Assembly (NCBI GenBank): GCA_042408595.1
Contig: JBHOQX010000003.1
Coordinates: 1-64,000, forward strand
Length of the DNA stretch: 64,000 nucleotides
Reading direction: 5' to 3'
Source: JBHOQX01 sp042408595
GTDB lineage: Bacteria; Chloroflexota; Chloroflexia; Chloroflexales; Roseiflexaceae
The position numbers and the translations under genes are program-made. The notes beneath the pieces were generated by a model. It was not told where the DNA came from and made no database searches. It saw nothing but the letters and a program-made list of their open reading frames with translations. Of this stretch, positions 1-7,204 are shown piece by piece (positions within the stretch are counted from its first letter, which is position 1; every line of letters begins with the position of its first letter).

Positions 1-1
1 G

Positions 2-169
2 CAGGTGGCGCAGATCGAGGGGCTGCTGGCGGTGTACCTGCGCGACAATGTGCGGGCGCGGGAGCTGCTGCCGGACGGGAGCTACCGGCGGGTGCAGCCG
101 GCGCCCGGCGAGCCGCTCGTCGACAGCCAGGCGTTGTTCGCGGAGGGATGCGACACGCCGCAGGAGTAG
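2..169 (+). CDS. ppk1: Polyphosphate kinase 1, C-terminal end (partial)
   Basis: The window opens inside a gene read to a TAG stop at 167-169; 55 codons are visible. The encoded tail contains DNVRARELLPDGSYRRV followed by GEPLVDSQ, which resembles the extreme C-terminus of PPK1, where a conserved Asp-Asn pair precedes a variable-residue/DGxYxR stretch. PPK1 reversibly transfers the terminal phosphate of ATP to polyphosphate. The catalytic histidines lie upstream of the window, so the assignment rests on this tail only. The gene converges on the P450 gene and is followed by a run of hairpins that could end its transcript. Confidence 0.65.
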   Translation, partial: QVAQIEGLLAVYLRDNVRARELLPDGSYRRVQPAPGEPLVDSQALFAEGCDTPQE

Positions 170-182
170 CCCTGGAATGATG

Positions 183-296
183 GGGAGGGGCGTTTCGCTG
201 ACGCCCTCCCGGCATGCGGGCTTCCCGCATCCATGGAAACGCGGACAGGCTGCACGCTGTCCGCGCCTTCCGGTCTGTTGATAGGGCGTGACGCCC
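183..296. repeat. Cluster of four consecutive hairpins between convergent genes
   Basis: Four stem-loops follow each other after the ppk1 stop. The arms are 183-193/201-210 (imperfect, GGGAGGGGCGT against ACGCCCTCCC), 214-220/224-230 (ATGCGGG, loop CTT, CCCGCAT, perfect), 240-248/257-265 (CGCGGACAG/CTGTCCGCG, perfect 9 bp) and 284-288/292-296 (GGGCG/CGCCC). No T-run follows any of them, so a classical intrinsic terminator is not proven. The position between two convergent genes suits bidirectional termination or transcript-end protection. Confidence 0.6.
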
Positions 297-349
297 CGGC
301 GTTGTGTGCCTTGGCTAGACGATCCCCTTGCGCCCGGCGTAGCAAGCGA

Positions 350-1678
350 TCACGCCACTGCGACCTTCAATCCATCGCGCGGCATTTTCGTCGGCACCGG
401 CACCGGGCGGAAGCTCTGGTTTGGCAGCAGCGCGAAGCGCGCGTGGCGCAGCAGGTGCGACATCACCACCCGCATCTCCATCTGCGCGAAGGCCAGCCCG
501 ACGCAGACGCGCGGCCCGCCGCCGAAGCCGATCAGGTGGAAGGGCTTCTTCCCCTCCTCGCGCGGCGGCGCGAAGCGGTCCGGGTCGAAGCGCTCCGGCT
601 CGCGCCATAGCTCGGGCATGTGGTGCGTGAAGACGCTGGAGTACATCACCGTCCACCCGGCGGGGATGTGGTAGCCGCCGTACTCGAAGCTCTCGAGCAC
701 GCCGCGGAAGCCGCCAGGCGCCGGCGGGTGCAGCCGCTCGGCCTCGCGCAGCACCCGGTCGAGCTGCACGAGCTGCTTCAGGTGCGGCAGCGCCAGCGGC
801 CCATCCCCCACCACGCTGGCCTGCTCGGCGCGCAGCCGGGTGTCGATCGCCGGATGGCGCAGCAGTTCGTACATCACCCAGGTGAGCAGCGAGGTGATCG
901 TGTCGTGCCCGGCCCAGACGAGCACCAGCAATTCGTCCACCAGTTCGTCGTCGGTGAAGCCGCGCCCCTGCTCGTCCTCGGCGCAGAGCAGCATGTCGAG
1001 GATGGTCTCGCCCGGCGCGCGGCGGCGCTCCGCGATCACCTCCCGCAGCACGCGGCGCAGCGACGCGCCGGCCTCCCAGGCGCGGCCGTAGGGCATCCAC
1101 GGCACGCGCCAGGCCAGCGGCGAGAAGGTGAACAGGCCGCGGGTGAAGATATGGAACTGGCGGGCGAACGCCTCGGTCTCCTGGTCGTTGCGGGCGCCCA
1201 GCAGCAGGCGCGCGGCGATATCAAACGTCAGGTGCTTGAAGCCCTCGAAGAGCTTCAGGTGCCCACGCTCCTGCCAGCGGGCAAGGTGCGCCGCGGCCCG
1301 CTCCTGCATCACGTCGAAGTAGCGGGCGAGCGCCGGACCGTGCATCGCCGGCATGATCAGCCCGCGGTGCCGCCGGTGCTGCGGGCCGTCCAACAGCGAC
1401 AGCCCGCCGCCGATCAGCGAGGTGATCGGGCGGCCCCAGCCGGCGCGCGACGAGAAGAGGTGCATGTGGCTGCTGAGGACGAAGCGGTTGGCCTCCGGGC
1501 CGAGCATCACCACGCACGGCCGGCCGAGCAGGTGCGTCTTCCAGACCAGCCCGTGGCGCGCGTAGCGCTCGCGGGCGAACTGGAGCGGGTCCTTGACCCA
1601 GTACTGCGTTTCGCCGGTGATCGGCAGGCCGAGCGTTCCGGGCGGGAACGGCAGGGCGCGTGAGGTTGATAGGGACAT
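350..1678 (-). CDS. Cytochrome P450 (CYP120/CYP26-like monooxygenase)
   Basis: A 442-residue protein of normal P450 length. The start is the ATG at 1678, where the proline-rich PFPPGTLGLPITGE entry typical of CYP120/CYP26-like enzymes begins; an upstream in-frame ATG would add 39 unrelated residues. Visible motifs are the I-helix AGHDT (residues 256-260), the K-helix ExxR as EAER (312-315) and the haem loop FGGGPRVCVG with the cysteine ligand at about residue 392. The family hydroxylates hydrophobic substrates such as retinoids, terpenoids or fatty acids using electrons from a ferredoxin or flavodoxin partner. No redox partner or terpene gene is adjacent, so the substrate is unknown. Confidence 0.92.
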   Translation of the reverse strand: MSLSTSRALPFPPGTLGLPITGETQYWVKDPLQFARERYARHGLVWKTHLLGRPCVVMLGPEANRFVLSSHMHLFSSRAGWGRPITSLIGGGLSLLDGPQHRRHRGLIMPAMHGPALARYFDVMQERAAAHLARWQERGHLKLFEGFKHLTFDIAARLLLGARNDQETEAFARQFHIFTRGLFTFSPLAWRVPWMPYGRAWEAGASLRRVLREVIAERRRAPGETILDMLLCAEDEQGRGFTDDELVDELLVLVWAGHDTITSLLTWVMYELLRHPAIDTRLRAEQASVVGDGPLALPHLKQLVQLDRVLREAERLHPPAPGGFRGVLESFEYGGYHIPAGWTVMYSSVFTHHMPELWREPERFDPDRFAPPREEGKKPFHLIGFGGGPRVCVGLAFAQMEMRVVMSHLLRHARFALLPNQSFRPVPVPTKMPRDGLKVAVA

Positions 1679-1908
1679 GGCCGTAGGTCTTTCTGGTGCG
1701 CGGCGCGACGTCGCGCCGTGGCGGACGGGCGCGCCAATCGTACCAGAGAGGCCCCGTGAATGCAACGCGGTGGCGGGGGCCGTAGGCCATGTCAACGTCC
1801 CATGCTGGCGGGGTGTTGAGGAAGCGCAGCCCCGGGCCTCCCCGTCTCAGGCAGCTTCTGCGAACGCAGAACTCTGAGCACAGACCCAGAACTCGGTGCC
1901 CGGCTTCA

Positions 1909-3540
1909 TCACGCCGCCTGCGGCGCGAGCGCGCCCTGGCCGAGCATCTGCCGGATGTCGTCCAGCGCGTCGGGCGAGCAGACGCCCACCCCCGGCAGCG
2001 CGTGGAGCGCCGCGCCACCCCAGCGGGCGACCATCCGCGCCGCCTCGGCCGGCGGGCACTGCAGCAGCGCCGCTACCTCGGCCTCCGGCACGAACCCCTC
2101 CTCCGCCACCAGCCGCTCGAGCACCTGCCATGGCGTGTGGGCCGGCGCGCCACGGGACCGTGGGTGCCGCCGCTCAAGCAGCACCACCAGCGCGCCGATC
2201 GCCTCGCCCGGCTGGTCGGCGTAGCTGACCAGCGGCGACGGGCAGGTCGGCAGCGCCTCGGCGATATGGTCCGGCGCGAGCAGCACGGCTTCGGCGCGCT
2301 GGCCGAGCCGCGCCAGGCTGCGCGTCAGCTCCTCGGCGGCGGCGCGCCCGGGCGCAAGGCACAGGGCCAGCCGCTGGCCGCCGCGCAGCAGCGCGAAGTC
2401 CGGCATCACCAGCGCCTCCTGGCCGATCAGCGGCTCCGGATCGCGTCGCAGCCGCCAGCCGGCCGTGCGCCCGGCGGCGTAGGCCCGGCCCCACGCCCGG
2501 AAGAACTGCTCGGCGATGTCGGCGTCCCAGGCCTGGCTGTCGGGCGGCTCGCGCTGCGCCGCCGCGCCGAGCACGGCCAGCGCCGGCTCGTCCAGGTACA
2601 GCGTCGCTGGCTGCCCGCCGATATGCACCAGCGCCTCGCCGCCGGCCAGCGCGCCGGGGTGCGCGGCGATCAGCCGCAGCAGCACCCGCGCCAGCCGCCG
2701 CCCCGCCCGCGCCCAGCCGCCCAATGCGTCGCGCGCGCCGAGCAGCGCCAGGTCGAGCCGGTCGTCGAAGAGGGTGCGCGGCCCGCTGCCGAGGCTGTAG
2801 CGCACCCGGTGCCGCCGAGCCAGGTTGTGCGCGCTGCGGACGATGCTCCAGACCGGGCCGCGCAGCCGCAGCCGCACGATCTCAGCGTGGCAGATCGCCG
2901 TCTCCAGCGAGTGGTAGTTGTAGCGGGCGACGATCTCGTCGGCGGTCGGCGTCGGCCCCAGCTTCACCAGCACGCGCTGGTCCTCGGCGTCGAGCGTGAG
3001 CGCGCGTTCGAAGGCGGGAGGCGGGAGGCGTGAGGCGTGAGGCGTGGATTCGGTCGGCGGGTGGTCGGCGGTCGTCGGTCCGCCGTCCACCGCCCCTCGC
3101 TCGCCGCCCGCCTCAGCGATCCGCTCGCACAGGAACGCCAGCGCCCCGGCGCGCTCGCCCGGCAGGATGACGCCGCCGTAGCGCCCGTTCGCCAGCCCAT
3201 AGAGCCGGGCGCGGGCGTCCGCCGGGCTGTCGATACCGGCGCGGCGCAGCGCCCCGGCCGCCTCCGGCCCGAGCGCCTCCTCGAAGCGCTGCTCGCGCCA
3301 GACGTAGGTCTGCGCCAGACAGGCCACCAGCCCGCGCGCCAGCCGTGGGTCGCCGAAGAATTCGAGCAGCGTGTCGGCCTCGAACTCGGCGCGCCGCCGC
3401 CCGACCATCCGCTCGTAGTAGGCGATGGCGTAGCCGATCGCCGCGGTGTAGCGATCATCACGGATTTGATACGGGTAGACCCGTCGCACGCCGCCGGCCT
3501 TGCGCGTGGTTTTCTTGAAATCGCCGGTTTTGAATGCCAT
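1909..3540 (-). CDS. DUF790 family protein, Bax1-like nuclease partner of XPB
   Basis: A 543-residue DUF790 protein starting at ATG 3540. DUF790 includes archaeal Bax1, a structure-specific nuclease that binds the XPB helicase. The N-terminus (FKKTTRKAGGVRRVYPYQI) and the following helical region match the family pattern, as does the placement just downstream of an XPB-type helicase gene on the same strand. Residues about 142-177 (DNA 3010-3115) look unlike the rest: proline/threonine/glycine-rich and encoded by repetitive DNA resembling intergenic repeats, so they appear to be an in-frame insertion. It is the last gene of the presumed HhH-XPB-DUF790 operon. Nuclease activity is inferred from the family, not from residues identified here. 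Confidence 0.85.
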   Translation of the reverse strand: MAFKTGDFKKTTRKAGGVRRVYPYQIRDDRYTAAIGYAIAYYERMVGRRRAEFEADTLLEFFGDPRLARGLVACLAQTYVWREQRFEEALGPEAAGALRRAGIDSPADARARLYGLANGRYGGVILPGERAGALAFLCERIAEAGGERGAVDGGPTTADHPPTESTPHASRLPPPAFERALTLDAEDQRVLVKLGPTPTADEIVARYNYHSLETAICHAEIVRLRLRGPVWSIVRSAHNLARRHRVRYSLGSGPRTLFDDRLDLALLGARDALGGWARAGRRLARVLLRLIAAHPGALAGGEALVHIGGQPATLYLDEPALAVLGAAAQREPPDSQAWDADIAEQFFRAWGRAYAAGRTAGWRLRRDPEPLIGQEALVMPDFALLRGGQRLALCLAPGRAAAEELTRSLARLGQRAEAVLLAPDHIAEALPTCPSPLVSYADQPGEAIGALVVLLERRHPRSRGAPAHTPWQVLERLVAEEGFVPEAEVAALLQCPPAEAARMVARWGGAALHALPGVGVCSPDALDDIRQMLGQGALAPQAA

Positions 3541-3548
3541 GGGTTCTC

Positions 3549-3567
3549 CAGACGGGCAGACGGGCAG
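3549..3567. repeat. Short AGACGGGC tandem repeat, copy 1
   Basis: The octamer AGACGGGC is repeated head to tail just upstream of the DUF790 start and is followed by a CAATCTGC-ATCAC tail. A longer copy with the same tail lies at 4980-5008, upstream of the helicase start, so both downstream genes of the repair operon are preceded by the same short element. Confidence 0.7.
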
Positions 3568-3639
3568 CCAATCTGCCATCACGAACCGGCCAGATAGCCT
3601 GTCTGACTGCTGCCTCCTGGCCCCTGACCGCCCCCATGC

Positions 3640-4953
3640 CTAACTGCTCGCCCGCTTCCGCCGCCGGCGCGCCGCGCCAACCTCACTTGTGTGGCGCGTG
3701 ACCAGTTCGTACAGCACCGCCTCGTCGCGTTTGGGCCGGATGATGCGCCCAAGCCGCTGGATGTGCTCGCGGGCGGTGCTGTTGCCGCTTACGACGATGG
3801 CGACATTCGCATCCGGCACGTCCACGCCCTCGTTCAGCACCCGCCCGGCGACCAGCTTGGAATACGCGCCGTTGCGGAAGGCCTGCAGCGTGCGCTTGCG
3901 CTCGTCCGCGGCGGTGCGGTAGGTGATCGCCGGCAGCGCCAGCGCCTGGCTGATGCGGTCGACCAACGCGGTGTATTCGGAGAAGACCAGCACCTTGTCG
4001 CCGCGGTGCCGTGCCAACAGGCCGGCGACCTCGGCCAGTTTGGCCTCGGCGTTCAGGGCGATCATGCGGGCCTGATGGTGGGCCCGCAGCGCCTGGCGCG
4101 CTGCCGGGTCGCTGCCGCTGCGCCGGATCAACTCGCCGAAGAAGTCGCCGCCGCGCGCCAGCATGCCACGATTGCGCGCCAGAAACCACTTCCACTCGCT
4201 CATAAGGATGCCGTAGCGCAGTGCTTCCTCCGGCTGGAGATCGACATACACCCGCGTTTCTTTGAACTGCGCCAGGTGGCCCTCGGCGGAGAGCGCCTCA
4301 GGCGTGCGCTGGTAGACGACCGGGCCGAGCAACCGGTCGAGCGCGCCCTCCGTGCCGTCGCTGCGCTCGGGCGTGGCGGTGATGCCGAGGCGATAGGGTG
4401 CGCCGGCGCGGGCCGGGATGCGGCGGTACGACGGCGACGGCAGATGGTGGGCTTCGTCGCAGATCAACAGCCCCGCCCCGCCGATCGGCGCCTCGGGCAT
4501 GCCGGCCGAGGCGTAGGTGATGATGGTGACCGGGCGCACCTCGCGCCGGCCATCGCCTACGACACCGACCTTGCTCTTCGGCACCCCGAGCCGTTCGATC
4601 ACCGCCGCCCGCCACTGATACAAAAGCTCGATCGTCGGCACGACGATCACCGTGCGCAGCCGGAGCCGCTCGATCGCCATCAGCGCGAGGACGGTCTTGC
4701 CCGCGCCGGTCGGAAGAACGACCACGCCGCGACCATCGGCAGCCAGCCACGCCGCAAGCGCGTCCTCCTGGTACGGGCGCGGCGTGAGCGCCAGGCGCGC
4801 GCGGAAGCCCCCGGCCAGGTCGGCCTCGTCGCCGCGGGCGGATGCCGGCTCACTCGCCGGTTGGTCGTCCAACGCCGCATCAAGCAGTCCATCCTGGGCC
4901 TCCTCGTATTCGGCGAGCAGTTCGTCCAGGTTATGCTGGTGGATATCGTTCAA
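3640..4953 (-). CDS. XPB/Rad25-type superfamily 2 DNA helicase
   Basis: A 437-residue SF2 helicase. The most plausible start is a TTG at 4953, preceded by AAGGGG at good spacing; the frame upstream runs through a short tandem repeat and has no suitable start. Motifs in order are Walker A PTGAGKT (81-87), DEAH box (166-169), TATPERSDG (192-200), the second RecA-like domain with FSEYTAL (325-331), and motif VI QRLGRIIRP (399-407). The architecture matches the XPB-II group that pairs with Bax1 in archaea and acts in nucleotide-excision-type opening of DNA. The gene lies between the HhH gene and the DUF790 gene on one strand with gaps of about 100-150 bp, consistent with one operon. Confidence 0.9.
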   Translation of the reverse strand: MNDIHQHNLDELLAEYEEAQDGLLDAALDDQPASEPASARGDEADLAGGFRARLALTPRPYQEDALAAWLAADGRGVVVLPTGAGKTVLALMAIERLRLRTVIVVPTIELLYQWRAAVIERLGVPKSKVGVVGDGRREVRPVTIITYASAGMPEAPIGGAGLLICDEAHHLPSPSYRRIPARAGAPYRLGITATPERSDGTEGALDRLLGPVVYQRTPEALSAEGHLAQFKETRVYVDLQPEEALRYGILMSEWKWFLARNRGMLARGGDFFGELIRRSGSDPAARQALRAHHQARMIALNAEAKLAEVAGLLARHRGDKVLVFSEYTALVDRISQALALPAITYRTAADERKRTLQAFRNGAYSKLVAGRVLNEGVDVPDANVAIVVSGNSTAREHIQRLGRIIRPKRDEAVLYELVTRHTSEVGAARRRRKRASS

Positions 4954-4979
4954 TGGGTGCCCCTTCGGAAGCCGGAAGC

Positions 4980-5008
4980 CAGACGGGCAGACGGGCAGAC
5001 GGGCAGAC
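4980..5008. repeat. Short AGACGGGC tandem repeat, copy 2
   Basis: More than three head-to-tail AGACGGGC units lie between the HhH and helicase genes, followed by CAATCTGC motifs like those of copy 1 at 3549-3567. The repeat sits about 27 bp upstream of the helicase start and is transcribed if the three genes form one operon. Confidence 0.75.
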
Positions 5009-5099
5009 AATCTGCAATCTGCGATCACAAGACGCTCAGGAGCCAGCAGGACGACCCTCCTCCAAATCCCTCGCCCCCAGCCCCTCGCCCGCAGACGCG

Positions 5100-5576
5100 C
5101 TAGAGCGGCAGGCGCTCCTGTTGGGCGCCCGCGCTGCCGAGCGCGTTGGCGATCGCGGCGGTACGCTTCGGGCCGACGCCCCAGACCCGCTGGATGCGCC
5201 CGGCGGCGACGGCCCGGCGCAGCCCGGCGGCGTCGGTCGGGCCGATGTCGCGGCAGATGCGCCCGGCGATCGTCGGGCCGAGCCGCGGGACGCGCAGCAG
5301 CGTGCGCATGTCCTCCGGCAGGGAGTCGCATAGCTCCTCGTAGAACGGCAGCCGCCCCTCGCGCGCCAGGGTGGTGACCTTGGCCGTCAGGCTCGGGCCG
5401 AGCCGCGGCAGCCCAAGCGACTTACCGGTGTCCAGCCGATCCGCCACCTGCTCGCGCATGCGCAGCAGCTCCTGCGCCGCGCGGCGGTAGGCGCGGATGC
5501 GGTACGGGTTGCCGTTCTGCTGCTTCAAAATCGCGGATATGTTGAACAACAACGCGGCGATCTGGCGGTTGGTCAT
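5100..5576 (-). CDS. Helix-hairpin-helix protein resembling the N-terminal region of PolX DNA polymerases
   Basis: A 158-residue protein. The start at ATG 5576 is set by a GAGGTGGAG ribosome binding site. The N-terminus NRQIAALLFNISAIL and the NPYRIRAYRRAA motif (23-34) match the 8-kDa-like domain at the start of bacterial and archaeal family X polymerases. Three helix-hairpin-helix motifs follow: LPRLGPSLTAKV (56-67), VPRLGPTIAGRI (96-107) and VWGVGPKRTAAI (131-142). No palm or nucleotidyltransferase domain and no PHP domain is present, so it is probably a DNA-binding module without polymerase activity. It is the first gene behind the LexA-box promoter and precedes the helicase and DUF790 genes. 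Confidence 0.82.
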   Translation of the reverse strand: MTNRQIAALLFNISAILKQQNGNPYRIRAYRRAAQELLRMREQVADRLDTGKSLGLPRLGPSLTAKVTTLAREGRLPFYEELCDSLPEDMRTLLRVPRLGPTIAGRICRDIGPTDAAGLRRAVAAGRIQRVWGVGPKRTAAIANALGSAGAQQERLPL

Positions 5577-5643
5577 CGCTCCACCTCGCTGAACTACTCG
5601 CGCTTGCTGTACGCCATTCTGGTGCGAAATAACCGCATCAATA

Positions 5644-5687
5644 CGAACATTTGTTCGAATTATAGCACAGGGGCTGGCGGATGTCAA
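5644..5687 (-). promoter_or_regulatory. Sigma70-type promoter overlapped by a LexA (SOS) box
   Basis: On the minus strand a perfect -35 TTGACA (5687-5682) is separated by 17 bp from a perfect -10 TATAAT (5664-5659). The predicted transcription start falls in the palindrome CGAACATTTGTTCG (5644-5657), an exact match to the Gram-positive type LexA operator CGAAC-N4-GTTCG. The box ends about 68 bp upstream of the HhH start codon. LexA bound here would block initiation, so the HhH-XPB-DUF790 genes are probably part of the SOS response. No lexA gene is in the window. Confidence 0.88.
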
Positions 5688-5737
5688 GGCGCGGCCAGGT
5701 GTAAAGTGTTTTGTGGATACGTGGGGTGTGGTATGAT

Positions 5738-5971
5738 CGGTAACGGACGGTGGACGAAAGACGAGCGCAAGCCTGGCCCGCGATCACCGCCGCACCAAAC
5801 CGGGAGAACGTTCATGCGTCCGGCGTCCGTCGTCTTGCGTCGGCGTCCGGTGGCCGGCGGAGAGCGGACGAAAGCAGGCCGTACCTGCTTGAAACGGCCC
5901 GACCTCAGGTAACGCCGACGCGCATCCTTCGTCCTTCGTCACCCTCATCGTTCGTCCTCACCGAGGCGCCT
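5738..5971. other. Repeat-like leader upstream of the M20 peptidase gene
   Basis: This stretch is in frame with the peptidase gene but looks non-coding. It is built of variants of GGACGAA(A/G) and its complement TTCGTCC, such as GGTGGACGAAAGACGAG near 5750, GCGGACGAAAGCAGGCC near 5868 and CCTTCGTCCTTCGTCACC near 5934. The same words recur at about 18.29 kb and inside glycosyltransferase 9 at about 58.1-58.3 kb. A possible -10 box TATGAT lies at 5732-5737. Confidence 0.5.
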
Positions 5972-7126
5972 GTGGAGCAGATCGAGCGCTGGCGGGGCAA
6001 GCCCGCTGTACAAGCCGCCGCGGCGGCGTTCGGCGATGGCGCGGCCGTGGTCGAGACGGCGATCGCCATTCAGCAGATCCCCGCGCCGACGTTTGAAGAG
6101 GCGCGGCGCGCCGCCTTTGTTGCCGGGCGCATGCGCGAGCTGGGCCTGGCCGAGGTCGAGATCGACCCGGTGGGCAACGCTTGGGGGCGCCGGCCCGGTC
6201 GTGGCGGCGGCCCGGGCCTGCTGATCGCGGCGCACCTCGACACCGTCTTCCCGGCCAGCACCGACCTGACCATCCGTCGCGAGGGCGGCCGGATCTACGG
6301 GCCGGGGATCGGCGACAACAGCCTGGGCGTGGCCGCGCTGCTCCATCTCGCCGGGGCGATGCAGCGGCACGACCTGCCGAACGCCGGCGACATCTGGTTC
6401 GTGGCGAACGTCGGCGAGGAGGGCTTGGGCGACCTGCGCGGCATGCGGGCGGCGGTCGATCGGCTTGCGGAGCGGATCGGCGCGGCGCTGGCGCTGGAGG
6501 GATGCGACTTCGGCCGGATATTGCACGAGGCGATCGGTGTGCGCCGCTTCCGTATCAGCGCCGCCGCGCCGGGTGGGCACTCGTGGAGCGACTTCGGCGC
6601 GCCGAGCGCGGTGCACGGCCTGGTGCGCCTGGCGGCCCGCCTGACGGACCTGCGCCTCCCGCCCGCGCCGAAGTGCAGCTTCAACATCGGCGTGATCGAG
6701 GGCGGGCGCTCGGTCAACACCATCGCCCAAGAGGCCACCCTGCTGCTCGACCTGCGGGCGACGGCGGCGGATGCGCTGGCCGGGCTGGTGGCGCAAGTCG
6801 AGGCGCTGGTCGCTGGGGCACGGGGCGAGAGTTCCGGCGTAACCTTTTCGATCGACACCGTCGGCGACCGGCCGGCCGGCGGCATCCCGCGCACCCATCC
6901 GCTGGTGCGGCTGGCGGCGGCGGCGGCCGCGGCGGCCGGGGCCGCGGTGAGCTACGAGGCCGGCAGCACCGACGCCAACATCCCGCTCAGCCGCGGCATC
7001 CCGGCGGTCTGCGTGGCCGTCGGCGACGGCGACAACGCCCACCGGTTGGACGAGTACATCGAGCCGCGGCGCGTGGGCGACGGGATGCGGGCACTGCTCT
7101 GGCTGGCGCTCGCCGCGTCGGAGTGA
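5972..7126 (+). CDS. M20 family zinc metallopeptidase (PepT/ArgE-like)
   Basis: The likely start is GTG 5972 with a GAGG Shine-Dalgarno five bases upstream, giving 384 residues, normal for M20. The frame stays open further upstream, but that part is repeat DNA. Metal-site signatures are AHLDT (H88, D90), GIGDNSLG (D115), VGEEGLG (E149 catalytic, E150 ligand), a GGHSW motif in the lid domain and the C-terminal NAHRLDEY histidine. M20 enzymes remove amino acids from small peptides or acylated amino acids with two zinc ions, usually in the cytoplasm. The neighbours do not identify a substrate. The gene converges on the aminotransferase gene. Confidence 0.88.
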   Translation: MEQIERWRGKPAVQAAAAAFGDGAAVVETAIAIQQIPAPTFEEARRAAFVAGRMRELGLAEVEIDPVGNAWGRRPGRGGGPGLLIAAHLDTVFPASTDLTIRREGGRIYGPGIGDNSLGVAALLHLAGAMQRHDLPNAGDIWFVANVGEEGLGDLRGMRAAVDRLAERIGAALALEGCDFGRILHEAIGVRRFRISAAAPGGHSWSDFGAPSAVHGLVRLAARLTDLRLPPAPKCSFNIGVIEGGRSVNTIAQEATLLLDLRATAADALAGLVAQVEALVAGARGESSGVTFSIDTVGDRPAGGIPRTHPLVRLAAAAAAAAGAAVSYEAGSTDANIPLSRGIPAVCVAVGDGDNAHRLDEYIEPRRVGDGMRALLWLALAASE

Positions 7127-7204
7127 GGCGAGCGCTCACCGCGGCGGCGCAGCGGCGCAGGGGGTGCACGATGCCGCACATCCGCTGCGCCGCCGCCGCC
7201 AACC

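Noticed and set aside
5750..5971. Upstream extension of the M20 peptidase to an ATG at 5750
   Set aside because: The extra 74 codons are repeat DNA without protein similarity, and GTG 5972 has a well-spaced GAGG.
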